Virus record (IMG/VR): IMGVR_UViG_3300042868_002839
Coordinates: 1 to 20,370 of that record
Strand: one strand, 5' to 3'
DNA length: 20,370 nt
Origin: a virus
The translations under genes were made by a program, and so were the position numbers. Below the pieces are notes generated by a model. The model was not told the DNA's origin, ran no database searches, and saw only the letters and a list, made by a program, of their open reading frames with translations. Below, piece by piece: positions 1 to 7,661 of this stretch; the first letter of the stretch is position 1, and every line of letters starts with the position of its first letter.

Positions 1-438
1 ATTTATCTAGCAAACACGCCGACTGAAATCCCGTTGGCGCGCATGAACCGCGACGACTACACAAATTTGCCAAATAAAGCGTTTCAGAACAACCGCCCGC
101 TGCAATACTGGTTCGACCGTCAGGTCAACAACCCAATTATGCACATGTGGCCGGTGCCAAACGCAGCCGCAACCGTCTGCCAGATCGTTGTGTGGCGTCA
201 GCGCTACATTATGGACGTCGGCACCATGACACAGGATATCGAAGTGCCCCAACGCTGGTTCGAGGCCATCGTTTCGGGTCTGGCGGCTAAAATGGCGCTT
301 GAATTGGTCGAAGTTGACGTCAATTTGATCCCGATTTTGGACGAAAAAGCGGCAATTTCGCTGAATATCGCGCAAATGGAAGAGCGCGACAACAGCCCGA
401 TGATGATCGCTCCCAATATTTCGCCGTACACGAGGTAA
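1..438 (+). CDS. Head-tail connector-type virion protein (3' part only)
   Basis: The reading frame is open from base 1 with no stop, so the start lies upstream; 145 codons are visible before TAA at 436-438. The visible part has the pattern of a protein common in marine phage neck regions: an NRDDYTNLPNK segment, then QYWFDRQ, a strand with MWPVP, an R-R-Y-I-x-D segment, then two helices containing VPQRWFEAIVSGLAAKMA, and an acidic helix ending in R/D-rich residues. In that group the protein is a head-tail connector or tail-tube-proximal component acting at the portal vertex of the virion. Internal ATG (43-45) and TTG (34-36) codons are not credible starts because the homologous pattern continues through them. 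The stop codon overlaps an ATG that is followed directly by TAG. Confidence is good for a structural role, lower for the exact neck position. Confidence 0.62.
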   Translation: MYLANTPTEIPLARMNRDDYTNLPNKAFQNNRPLQYWFDRQVNNPIMHMWPVPNAAATVCQIVVWRQRYIMDVGTMTQDIEVPQRWFEAIVSGLAAKMALELVEVDVNLIPILDEKAAISLNIAQMEERDNSPMMIAPNISPYTR

Positions 439-447
439 TGTAGGGGT

Positions 448-750
448 ATGCCTGTATATCTCAGCACCCGCGGCAGAACCACACTGGGCATCGGCATCTG
501 TGCCCGGTGCAGCCGCAAGTTTTCGCTCGATGATCTGTATTCAGACCCCAATTCACCGGGTTTGATGGTTTGCACCGTAGATTTGGACCAATACGACCCG
601 TATCGCCTTCCTGCTCGCCAACCAGACAACATTGTGCTACCATTCGCCCGTCCAGATACACCTATCGGAACCGACCCCGTTGGTGTTATTACGCAAGACG
701 ACAACTACTTCCTCATCACTGAGGACGGAGAGGATTACCTTGAGCCATGA
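448..750 (+). CDS. Small neck-region protein with degraded zinc ribbon
   Basis: This 100-residue protein carries a CARC knuckle (C18, C21) followed by a GLMVC segment (C42). The pattern resembles a small phage protein that commonly follows head-tail connector genes and has two CxxC pairs, a GLxVC motif and an RP-rich tail. Here the fourth cysteine position (residue 45) is aspartate, so the site would be three-Cys or non-zinc. The C-terminal half is acidic (DDNYFLITEDGEDYLEP). No signal peptide or membrane segment is seen. The ATG at 448 follows AGGGG at 442-446 very closely; a GAGGT at 432-436 is better spaced. The stop overlaps the next start as ATGA, implying coupled translation with the long fibre gene. 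The function is unknown; a virion or assembly role is inferred from position. Confidence 0.7.
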   Translation: MPVYLSTRGRTTLGIGICARCSRKFSLDDLYSDPNSPGLMVCTVDLDQYDPYRLPARQPDNIVLPFARPDTPIGTDPVGVITQDDNYFLITEDGEDYLEP

Positions 751-3038
751 GTGATGTACCTAGCAACCTCATCCCGACCCGCATTACGGGTCTGCCAGAG
801 TATCTGGGCGCGAGCACACTCGGCTACCTGCCGTATGTGATCGACGGACTTACGTACAAGGTTCAGTTCTCAAACATCGCCGCCGTTGGCGCGGTGCCAT
901 CGACGCGTCAAATCAACACAGGCAGCGGCCTGAGCGGCGGCGGAGACCTGTCTGCCAACCGCACGCTCTTCATTTTGCCGGGCGGCGTTGACGACAGCAT
1001 GCTGACCACCACAGGCGTTACGGCTGGCAATTACGGTGCCGCCGACAGCGTGCCAGTCTTCAATGTCAACGCACAGGGCCGTGTGACGAGTGTCACGAAC
1101 ACACCCATCGTTCTTGCGAATTACGTCCCCACCAGCCGCACAATCACGGCTGGCACGGGTTTAAGCGGCGGCGGAGACCTCTCTGCCAACCGTTCCTTTG
1201 CCGTACTATTTTCATCTACAACGCCTGAGCCTCTCGGTCCCGGAAACCCCGGTGTCTCGACTGTTGCCGCGCGTGGAGATCACGTCCACCCAGCGGTGGA
1301 CCTGAGCGACACCACGGAAACGCAAGGCGTGCTCCCCTTGTCCCGTGGAGGCACCGGCAACAGTCTGTCTCCTGTTGTCGGTGCCGTCCTTTATTCCAGC
1401 AGTGACGCGCTGTATCTGACGCCAACGGCTGGTAACGCAGGCGATATTCTGGTGTCGGGCGGTGGTGTATCGCCGCCGTTCTGGCAGGCACCCGGCGGCG
1501 GCGGCACAGTCACCAGCGTCAACTTGACGGCGGGCACGGGCATCAGCGTCTCAGGCGGCCCGATCACGACTTTCGGCTCTATCGCGGTGGTCAACACCGC
1601 ACCCGACCAAATCGTGTCGCTGACCGGCGGCGGCTTGACCACCATAACGGGCACATACCCTAATTTCACCATCACATCCTCCGGCGGCACAGGCACTGTC
1701 AGCAGCGTGGCCGCATCTGGCGGCACGACGGGCCTCACGTTCAGCGGCTCACCAATCACGTCGTCAGGCACCCTGACGCTCGGCGGCACGCTGGCTGTAG
1801 CCAACGGCGGCACTGGCGCAACAACGGCGGGCGCAGCGCTGACTAGCCTCGGCGCAGCGGCGTCAGGCGCGAACACCGACATCACGTCGATTGCGCTCAC
1901 CACAGGCACAATCAGCACAACGCCAAGCAACGGCACGGACATCGTCAACAAGGCGTATGCCGACAGCATCGCGTCGGGCATTAACTTCCACCAAGCCGTG
2001 CGCTTGGCAACGGTTGCGCCCCTGCCTGCCAACACGTACAACAACGGCACTGGCGGTGTCGGCGCAACGCTCACGGCTAACGCCAACGGCGCACTGAGCG
2101 TTGACGGTACGGCTGTGGTTGCGGGCAACCGTATCCTTGTTAAAGACGAAGTGGCTCAGGCCAATAACGGCGTCTACACCGTAACGCAGGTCGGTAGCGG
2201 CTCTGTGCCCTACATCCTTACCCGTGCGACTGACTTCGACAGCGCAGGCACTGGCGTTGACCAAATCGACGCGGGCGACTTCTTCCTCGTCACAGCAGGC
2301 TCGACGCAGGCCAACACATCCTTTGTGCAGCAGACGCCACTGCCGATTACTGTCGGCACGACGGCGATTGTCTTCACGCAGTTCGGCGCGCCAATCACTT
2401 ACTCGGCGGGCACGGGCCTAACGCTGACCGGTACGGTCTTCAGCATCACGAACACGGGGCTAACGGCGTCGACATATGGCAGCGCGTCTGCGGTGCCTGT
2501 CATCGCGTTCAACGCGCAGGGTCAGGCCACAAGCGTCACCAACACATCTATCGCCATCTCAGGCTCGCAGATCACGTCTGGCAGCGTTGCGGTGGCCAAT
2601 GGCGGTACAGGTGCCTCGGACGCGGCTACCGCGCTCACGAACCTCGGAGCGTACCCTGCGAGCAACCCTGCGGGCTACACCACCAACGTCGGTACGGTAA
2701 CTTCCGTCGGCGGCACTGGCACCGTCAACGGCATGACGCTCACTGGCTCAGTTACGACATCCGGCTCACTTACCCTCGGCGGCACGCTGTCAGGCGTTGA
2801 CCTAACGTCACAGGTCACAGGCACACTGCCTGTCGCTAACGGCGGTACAGGCGCGACTACACTCACGACGAACAACGTCCTCTTGGGCAACGGCACCAGC
2901 GCACTTCAAGTTGTTGCGCCGGGCACTCTTGGTAACGTATTGGTCAGCAATGGCACGACATGGGTGTCACAGGCACCAGCCGCTTCTGGCGTTTCACAGG
3001 CCCGCGCGACCGCGCTGGCAATGGTTTTTGGATTGTAA
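747..3038 (+). CDS. Long repeat-built tail fibre protein
   Basis: This 763-residue protein is Gly/Thr/Ser-rich and made of repeated beta-strand modules seen in phage tail fibres. Two GLSGGGDLSANR modules lie near residues 59-75 and 136-150. A segment with ARGDHVHP near residue 175 matches a motif common in fibre linkers. GGTGATT-type turns occur near residues 201, 354, 619 and 699. Residues about 411-547 match a domain recurrent in phage fibres, with GINFHQAV, then VVAGNRILVKDE, NNGVYTV, RATDFD and TTAIVFTQF. The C-terminal part ends with a GNGTSALQ and VSNGTTWVSQAP module. There is no hydrolase or chaperone motif, signal peptide or TM segment. The start is the ATG overlapping the previous stop. 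It most likely forms a trimeric fibre that contacts the host surface; a virion scaffold role is the alternative. Confidence 0.8.
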   Translation: MSDVPSNLIPTRITGLPEYLGASTLGYLPYVIDGLTYKVQFSNIAAVGAVPSTRQINTGSGLSGGGDLSANRTLFILPGGVDDSMLTTTGVTAGNYGAADSVPVFNVNAQGRVTSVTNTPIVLANYVPTSRTITAGTGLSGGGDLSANRSFAVLFSSTTPEPLGPGNPGVSTVAARGDHVHPAVDLSDTTETQGVLPLSRGGTGNSLSPVVGAVLYSSSDALYLTPTAGNAGDILVSGGGVSPPFWQAPGGGGTVTSVNLTAGTGISVSGGPITTFGSIAVVNTAPDQIVSLTGGGLTTITGTYPNFTITSSGGTGTVSSVAASGGTTGLTFSGSPITSSGTLTLGGTLAVANGGTGATTAGAALTSLGAAASGANTDITSIALTTGTISTTPSNGTDIVNKAYADSIASGINFHQAVRLATVAPLPANTYNNGTGGVGATLTANANGALSVDGTAVVAGNRILVKDEVAQANNGVYTVTQVGSGSVPYILTRATDFDSAGTGVDQIDAGDFFLVTAGSTQANTSFVQQTPLPITVGTTAIVFTQFGAPITYSAGTGLTLTGTVFSITNTGLTASTYGSASAVPVIAFNAQGQATSVTNTSIAISGSQITSGSVAVANGGTGASDAATALTNLGAYPASNPAGYTTNVGTVTSVGGTGTVNGMTLTGSVTTSGSLTLGGTLSGVDLTSQVTGTLPVANGGTGATTLTTNNVLLGNGTSALQVVAPGTLGNVLVSNGTTWVSQAPAASGVSQARATALAMVFGL
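921..1192 (+). repeat. Two copies of a 41-bp coding repeat in the fibre gene
   Basis: Bases 921-961 and 1152-1192 are nearly identical and in frame; both encode G[ST]GLSGGGDLSANR. Most differences are silent or conservative, so this is a protein-level module duplication within the fibre rather than a mobile repeat. Confidence 0.75.
1797..2900 (+). repeat. VANGGTGATT fibre modules
   Basis: Three in-frame copies of a VANGGTGA motif begin at about 1797, 2592 and 2832. The first two continue into an A-x-x-A-L-T-x-L-G-A segment. A related SRGGTG turn lies near 1344-1358, and another GGTGATT copy occurs in a separate gene at about 13643. These are typical fibre linker modules. Confidence 0.7.
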
Positions 3039-3048
3039 GGACTAAGAC

Positions 3049-3444
3049 ATGGCCGCTCCCAACATTGCATCACTCACAACGATTACGGGTAAGACGACGT
3101 ACTTTACGCCGACGGGCACGACAGCCGTTGTGCTGCTGCCGAACGCGGCGGCCTCAAACAATGTGTTGAAGATTAACCAGATCGTCGTCGCGAACGTCGA
3201 TGGCACGAACGCCGTTGACGCAACGGTGTCGATCTACACAAACGGCGCGGTGGCGCAGGGCAGCGCGCCATCGGGCGGCACGGCCTTCCCGATTGCCTCT
3301 ACGGTCTCGGTGCCTGCCGACGCCTCGCTGATTGTGGTCGACAAGACGACTGGTCTCTATCTTGAGGAGGGCACCTCCATCTCGATCACGTCGGGTATCG
3401 CAAGCAAGCTGACGTTCAGTGTCAGCTATGAAATAATGACATAG
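3049..3444 (+). CDS. Small beta-rich virion protein, paralogue A
   Basis: This 131-residue protein is predicted all-beta from its alternating hydrophobic pattern. It carries VANVDGTNAVDATVSIY, GGTAFPIA, VPADASLIVVD and a final KLTFSVSYE strand. The same four landmarks recur in the gene at 3803-4174, so the two are clear paralogues; the gene between them is a more distant relative. No signal peptide or membrane segment is visible. The ATG has TAAGGA about seven bases upstream. I do not recognise a named family. Position between a long fibre and two adhesins suggests a virion surface or fibre-connecting protein, such as a decoration or collar protein, but this is inference from context. Confidence 0.7.
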   Translation: MAAPNIASLTTITGKTTYFTPTGTTAVVLLPNAAASNNVLKINQIVVANVDGTNAVDATVSIYTNGAVAQGSAPSGGTAFPIASTVSVPADASLIVVDKTTGLYLEEGTSISITSGIASKLTFSVSYEIMT

Positions 3445-3461
3445 TGTGATAGGAACCAGCA

Positions 3462-3794
3462 ATGGCAAACGTATTTACTAGGAGAGTAAGCCGCAACATC
3501 GGCACGTCGCTGACCACAGTGGGCAGCTACGTAGTCGGCGCAGGCGTGCAGACGACGATCATCGGCCTGTCGGTGTGCAACACTACCGCATCACCCGTGA
3601 CGATTAGCGTCACCGTCAACGACGGCACGAACGACGCGTATCTGGTCAAGGGTGCGGGTATTCCTGTGGGCCAGTCGCTGATCCCCATCGGCGGCGACGA
3701 GAAGGTGGTCTTGATTACTGGCGACAGTATTAAGGTTCAATCCTCGGCGGCAACGTCACTGGACGTCGTAATGTCCATCCTTGAGATTTCGTGA
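3462..3794 (+). CDS. Small beta-rich virion protein, divergent relative B
   Basis: This 110-residue protein begins MANVFTRRVSRNIG and then reads as alternating beta strands: TTIIGLSVCNTT, PVTISVTVND, a GGDEKVVLITGDSIKVQS segment and a final LDVVMSILEIS strand. The overall layout (short N-terminal strand, NxT-rich strand pair, charged turn, last strand ending shortly after) parallels its two neighbours, though residue identity is low. An AGGA ribosome-binding site sits seven bases before the ATG. No catalytic motif is seen. I do not recognise a named family; a structural role is inferred from neighbours and composition. Confidence 0.68.
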   Translation: MANVFTRRVSRNIGTSLTTVGSYVVGAGVQTTIIGLSVCNTTASPVTISVTVNDGTNDAYLVKGAGIPVGQSLIPIGGDEKVVLITGDSIKVQSSAATSLDVVMSILEIS

Positions 3795-3802
3795 GGTAAC
3801 TG

Positions 3803-4174
3803 ATGGCCTATGTAGCCCCCAATAATCTGATCGGTGAGCACACCGTCAACGTCGATCTGAGCACAACGAGTGACACGTCACTGCTGTCGAACGCCGCGTC
3901 GTCTGGCCGCGTATTCAAGATCCTCTCAATCGTCGCAGCCAACGTCGATGGCACGAACGCCGCCGACATCTCGGTGTCGCGTTACTCGGCTGCCGCTCTG
4001 GGCGGTACGGCCTTCCCGATGGCGCTGGCAATCTCTGTCCCCGCCAACGCCTCGCTGATTGTCTCCGACGCGACAACGCCAGTTGTACTGGCCGCCAACA
4101 CGTCGCTTGGCGCAACGGCTGGTGCCAGCGATACGATTACAATGACGGTGACCTACCAAGAATTTGTGGGGTAA
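3803..4174 (+). CDS. Small beta-rich virion protein, paralogue C
   Basis: This 123-residue protein has VAANVDGTNAADISVSRY, GGTAFPMA, VPANASLIVSD and a final ITMTVTYQEF strand. These match in order the landmarks of the gene at 3049-3444, and DNA similarity is also obvious (about 3180-3220 against 3930-3970, and the GGTAFP stretch). The pair therefore arose by duplication. GAGGT lies five bases before the ATG and overlaps the preceding stop region. No membrane segment, signal or enzyme motif is present. The function is unknown; it may be a multi-copy virion decoration or a fibre adaptor subunit. Confidence 0.7.
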   Translation: MAYVAPNNLIGEHTVNVDLSTTSDTSLLSNAASSGRVFKILSIVAANVDGTNAADISVSRYSAAALGGTAFPMALAISVPANASLIVSDATTPVVLAANTSLGATAGASDTITMTVTYQEFVG

Positions 4175-4179
4175 GACAC

Positions 4180-5322
4180 ATGTCACAGCGGTATCAAGGC
4201 GGCATTCTCGGCGTAGGGTTTAACCCGCTGCAAGCCCCAGACGCGCCGACTAGCGTGACGGCCTCGTCCCTCGCGGCGACCACAGCCTCTGTGGCCTTCA
4301 CTGCACCCGCCAACGTGGGCGGCTCTGCCATTACGTCTTACGTGGCGCTGTCGTCACCCGGCTGCATCACCGCCACTGGCGCGTCTTCGCCGATTGCTTT
4401 TAGTGGGCTGACCACAGGTACAGCATACACATTTCGCGTTACCGCGCTGAACAGCTACGGGCCGTCACCTGCGGCAGCGTCTAATAGTGTAACTCCTGTT
4501 GCGCCGAGCCAGACAGCCTACACAACCGCAGGCACTTACTCATTTGTCGTTCCGACTAATGTCACGTCTATCTCTGTTGTCTCAGTGGGCGCGGGGGGCG
4601 GCGGTGGTGGCACTAACGGGGCTTGCGCGCGTGGCGGTGGCGGTGGCGGCGCTCTTGCGTACACTAATAATATCTCAACCACGCCGGGAGAGACGCTCAC
4701 CGTAACCGTTGGTACAGGCGGTCCGGGCGGCGCTAACGGAGCTAATGGCACCGCTGGCGGCGAAAGCGCGCTACAAAGAAGCGCGACATATCTTGTGAGA
4801 GCAGGTGGGGGTAATGGTGGCATTGCAACCCTTTCTACTCCCACTTCCGGTGGCATAGTGCTTGTTGGTACTGGGGGCGCGGGCGGCGCGGGCGCGTCGG
4901 CAGTGGCTTCTAGCGGTACCGGCGGCGGCGGCGCAGGCGGGTACTCTGGTGCTGGGGGTGCGGGCAGTTCTACCACCAACGGCTCGGCTGCTGCGGCCTG
5001 TTCTGGCGGCGGCGGGGGTGGTTCGGTTGGTAATATCAGTTCTTTAGGCGGCGGCGGTGGCGGCGGTGTCGGCATCCTTGGTATTGGCGCAACGGGCACT
5101 GGCGGGGCTACTATAGGCGCTGGTGGCGTTGGTGGTTCTGGCGGCGCTAACGGCACTGCATCAACCACAGATGCTGGCGCTGCGGGCGGTGCTTATGGTG
5201 GCGGCGGCGGCGGCTCTAACGATGACGGCAATGCTGGCGCTGCTGGTGGCGGCGGTGCTGTGCGCATCATCTGGTCGGGTACAGCGCGCTCCTTCCCATC
5301 TACTAATACAGGAGACCTATAA
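4180..5322 (+). CDS. Fn3 plus glycine-rich adhesin A
   Basis: This 380-residue protein has three parts. Residues 1-20 (MSxRxxGGI start) are short and probably attach to the virion. Residues about 21-107 form a fibronectin type III-like domain, with DAPTSVTA, a CITATG strand, GLTTGTAYTFRVTA and ASNSVTP. From about residue 114 a TAGTYSFVVP strand opens a Gly-rich domain with many GGGGG runs separated by short loops, closing with a GGGGAVRIIWSG strand and FPSTNTGD. This matches the polyglycine-rich tip domains of phage adhesins, in which glycine sheets carry variable receptor-binding loops. Only three cysteines are present. The next gene begins immediately after the stop and is a paralogue. The role is inferred as receptor binding at the tail. 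Confidence 0.75.
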   Translation: MSQRYQGGILGVGFNPLQAPDAPTSVTASSLAATTASVAFTAPANVGGSAITSYVALSSPGCITATGASSPIAFSGLTTGTAYTFRVTALNSYGPSPAAASNSVTPVAPSQTAYTTAGTYSFVVPTNVTSISVVSVGAGGGGGGTNGACARGGGGGGALAYTNNISTTPGETLTVTVGTGGPGGANGANGTAGGESALQRSATYLVRAGGGNGGIATLSTPTSGGIVLVGTGGAGGAGASAVASSGTGGGGAGGYSGAGGAGSSTTNGSAAAACSGGGGGGSVGNISSLGGGGGGGVGILGIGATGTGGATIGAGGVGGSGGANGTASTTDAGAAGGAYGGGGGGSNDDGNAGAAGGGGAVRIIWSGTARSFPSTNTGDL

Positions 5323-6495
5323 ATGCCCAATTATTCCGGCATGTGGAGCCTCTCCCAGCAGTTTCAAGGTCGCGGTCAGGGACTGTGGCCACAACTTCCC
5401 AGTGCGCCGACGATTGGCACGGCAACGGCTGGCCCGTCAAACTGCGCGTCTGTCGCGTTTACGGCTCCCGCTTGCGGCGTTCCGACGACGTTCACTTATA
5501 CCGCCACATCCACACCGGGCTGCATCACCGCCACTGGCACGTCGTCACCCGTCACGGTTAGTGGTCTGACGAACGGCACCTCGTATACGTTTAAGGTAAA
5601 GGCTACTACTGGCGCGGGCACAGGGCCGTGCAGTGCTGCATCAAACAGCATCACGGCTGTTTTGCTAACGTGCGCCACATACACAACGGCGGGCACATAT
5701 AGCTGGGTCGCCCCAGCGGGCGTAACGAGTGTTGCCGCTGTGGCAGTTGGTGGCGGAGGTCGCGGCGCAACTGGGTACTCCCAAATTTACTGCTGTTGCG
5801 GAACCACTATGTATCTTAGGGCGTCTGGGTCAGGCGGGGGCGCTGGCGCGCTAACATATAGGAATGGTGTTTCCGTAACACCCGGAACATCGTACACTGT
5901 TGTTGTTGGTGGTCAGGCTACCAGTTCGTCCGTTTTCAGTATGACTGCTGGAGGTGGGACAAACGCCACTGGACCAAACTGTGATAACTCGGGCGGCACG
6001 CCGTCCGGTACCTATACAGCGGGCTTTACTGGTGGGGCCGGTCGTTCGAGTGCAGTAGACAGTTCTTGCTCATGCACTGGGTACTATTACGGCGGCGGGG
6101 GCGGCGGTGGTGCTGCGGGGTACGCCGCTAATGGGCCCTGCGGCGGCCCGTACAGTAACTGCGGTGTAGCTGGCACTGGCGGGGCTGGCGGCGGCGGGGC
6201 TGGCGGCGGCTCAGGCCCGACTTATCGGGGTGGCGGTGGCGGCGGCGTTGGTATTTTTGGCCAAGGGTCTAATGGCACCGCGGGCGTTTACGCTGCTGGC
6301 GCTGGCGGCGGTGGCTCTGGCGGCACATCTGGCGGCAGTGGATTTGGCACTCCTATTGGCGGCGCTTATGGTGGCGGCGGCGGTGGAGGCCGTTGCGGCA
6401 GCGGCGGTAGTGGATCGGTCGGAGCAGTCCGTATCGTCTGGGCTGGCGCGGGTCGCGGCACACCATCATTCCCATCAACTAACGTCGGAGCATAA
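5323..6495 (+). CDS. Fn3 plus glycine-rich adhesin B, cysteine-rich
   Basis: This 390-residue paralogue of the preceding gene starts on the base after its stop, with AGGAGA upstream. The N-terminus has GMWSLxxQ and QGLWP (residues 6-23), a motif also found in the propeller gene at 8512. A Fn3-like domain spans about 30-113 (SAPTIGTA, CITATG, GLTNGTSYTFKV, ASNSIT). A TAGTYSWVAP strand near 122 opens the Gly-rich tip, which ends with GAVRIVWAG and SFPSTNVGA. It has about 14 cysteines, including a CCC run near residue 157 and a SCSC, against three in its neighbour, all set in loops between glycine runs. That concentration suggests disulphide-braced loops or metal binding. It is likely a second receptor-binding protein, perhaps alternative or additional to adhesin A. 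Confidence 0.75.
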   Translation: MPNYSGMWSLSQQFQGRGQGLWPQLPSAPTIGTATAGPSNCASVAFTAPACGVPTTFTYTATSTPGCITATGTSSPVTVSGLTNGTSYTFKVKATTGAGTGPCSAASNSITAVLLTCATYTTAGTYSWVAPAGVTSVAAVAVGGGGRGATGYSQIYCCCGTTMYLRASGSGGGAGALTYRNGVSVTPGTSYTVVVGGQATSSSVFSMTAGGGTNATGPNCDNSGGTPSGTYTAGFTGGAGRSSAVDSSCSCTGYYYGGGGGGGAAGYAANGPCGGPYSNCGVAGTGGAGGGGAGGGSGPTYRGGGGGGVGIFGQGSNGTAGVYAAGAGGGGSGGTSGGSGFGTPIGGAYGGGGGGGRCGSGGSGSVGAVRIVWAGAGRGTPSFPSTNVGA

Positions 6496-6498
6496 ATT

Positions 6499-6978
6499 AT
6501 GGAACACACTGACCTCGAACTATACATCCAAATCCGTGATGGGCAGCCGCATGAGCACCCAATCTTTGCGGACAACTTCAAGCTGGCTTTTCCAGACGTC
6601 AATATAAATGATCTTCCGGCGGATCGGTTTGCTAAGTTCATTCGCGTTGACGCCCCTGTGCCAGACACATATGAAGTGTATGAGGGCGTAGCGTATCAGT
6701 GGTTTGACGGCGTTGTGAAGGACGTTCACACCGTCCGCCCAATGACCGATGAAGAGCGCGCGGAGAAAACGGCAGAGCTAGAAGCGGCTGCCAACCAAGC
6801 CAAACTGAACCGGATCGCAATTTGCGACGATATGATTGGCAAGGGTGAGGCTGTCGATATTTGGCAGGCTGCCAAGGATGCGCACGAGGCGTGGGTGCTT
6901 GAAAGCGTCGATCCGATCACGCCAGCGTTTCCGCGCTTCCCTATTAAAGATGAAGCTGGTAACTGGTTCGCTCCATAA
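6499..6978 (+). CDS. Fibre-associated small protein (possible assembly chaperone)
   Basis: This 159-residue soluble protein has an N-terminal pattern ELYIQIRDGQPHEHPIF followed by DNFKLAFPDV, and then YEVYEGVAYQWFDGVVKDVHTVRPM. It continues into an EE/AE-rich helix of about 30 residues and a C-terminal segment ending RFPIKDEAGNWFAP. The layout (short beta domain, helix, tail) is common among small proteins that follow phage tail fibre genes, some of which act as fibre assembly chaperones; I recall the pattern from marine phages as uncharacterised. GGAG is nine bases before the ATG. It follows the adhesins directly and precedes the oxygenase. The chaperone role is inference from position and shape. 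Confidence 0.62.
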   Translation: MEHTDLELYIQIRDGQPHEHPIFADNFKLAFPDVNINDLPADRFAKFIRVDAPVPDTYEVYEGVAYQWFDGVVKDVHTVRPMTDEERAEKTAELEAAANQAKLNRIAICDDMIGKGEAVDIWQAAKDAHEAWVLESVDPITPAFPRFPIKDEAGNWFAP

Positions 6979-6998
6979 ACCACCATTGAGGAGCACCA

Positions 6999-7661
6999 AT
7001 GGCACAGGAAGAACCCACCGTGGCACCGCTAGACGAGTTCCACTATTTCGTAACGCCGATATATATCACCAAACAGCCGCAGTTCCTTGAGACTGTCAAA
7101 GCCATCGCGGCTGACAGCATCAAACAGGTTCACGGCAAGAGCAAGCCGAACAAAATCCACCCCGTCCTCATGTCAGGCAACATGCTTGAGGACGAGCGGA
7201 TTGCACCATTTGCAGAGTTTGTCGGCCAGACGGCGTGGAACATCCTGTCCAGCCAAGGCTACGCAATGGATCAGTTCAACACCACGTTCACGGAACTGTG
7301 GTGCCAAGAGCATTACCAGACGTCGTCGATGGATTACCACACGCATTCCGGTGGTAATTTCCTCGTTGGCTTCTACTTCCTTGACACGCCGGAAGGCTGC
7401 CCACCTGTTGTCATCCACGACCCCCGCGCCGGTCGCCTTATGCTCGACCTGCCGCAGGCTGACGTGAACCAACTGTCGCTGGCCAGCACTATGGTCAACT
7501 TCACCCCAGAGCCGGGGCTGATGATGTTCGCACCTGCGTGGCTGGCGCACAGCTTCAGTCGCAACGCATCGAAGGCCCCGTTCCGGTTCGTCCACTTCAA
7601 CCTTACCGTGCAGCCGAATGCGGCAGCCGCTTGCCCAATGCCAGAAGCGGAGATCGTTTGA
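6999..7661 (+). CDS. Putative 2-oxoglutarate/Fe(II)-dependent oxygenase
   Basis: This 220-residue protein fits the length and pattern of the phage 2OG-Fe(II) oxygenase group with a double-stranded beta-helix fold. A YHTHSGG segment (H114, H116) followed by FLVGFYFLDTPEG and a DPR (141-143) gives the first iron ligands and the characteristic strand. PEPGLMMFAPAWLAHSF places the distal histidine at 184, and R196 in FRFVHFN is the candidate 2-oxoglutarate-binding arginine. Such enzymes hydroxylate protein side chains or bases; the substrate here is unknown. GAGGAG lies six bases before the ATG, and the stop overlaps the next start (TGATG). Its position among fibre genes makes modification of a virion or host-surface protein a reasonable guess; metabolic or nucleic acid substrates cannot be excluded. 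Confidence 0.75.
   Translation: MAQEEPTVAPLDEFHYFVTPIYITKQPQFLETVKAIAADSIKQVHGKSKPNKIHPVLMSGNMLEDERIAPFAEFVGQTAWNILSSQGYAMDQFNTTFTELWCQEHYQTSSMDYHTHSGGNFLVGFYFLDTPEGCPPVVIHDPRAGRLMLDLPQADVNQLSLASTMVNFTPEPGLMMFAPAWLAHSFSRNASKAPFRFVHFNLTVQPNAAAACPMPEAEIV

Noticed and set aside
1391-2128. 245-residue open frame on the - strand
   Set aside because: Antisense shadow of the repeat-built fibre with low-complexity V/P/A composition; the + strand frame has recognisable fibre domains.
4536-5168. 210-residue open frame on the - strand, proline-rich
   Set aside because: It is the antisense of GGN glycine codons in the Gly-rich adhesin, which gives CCN proline runs. No credible ribosome-binding site or known pattern.
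7538-7660. N-terminal extension of the 7661 gene
   Set aside because: The extension overlaps the oxygenase coding sequence over 41 codons including its FHFN motif region; the TGATG start is better.
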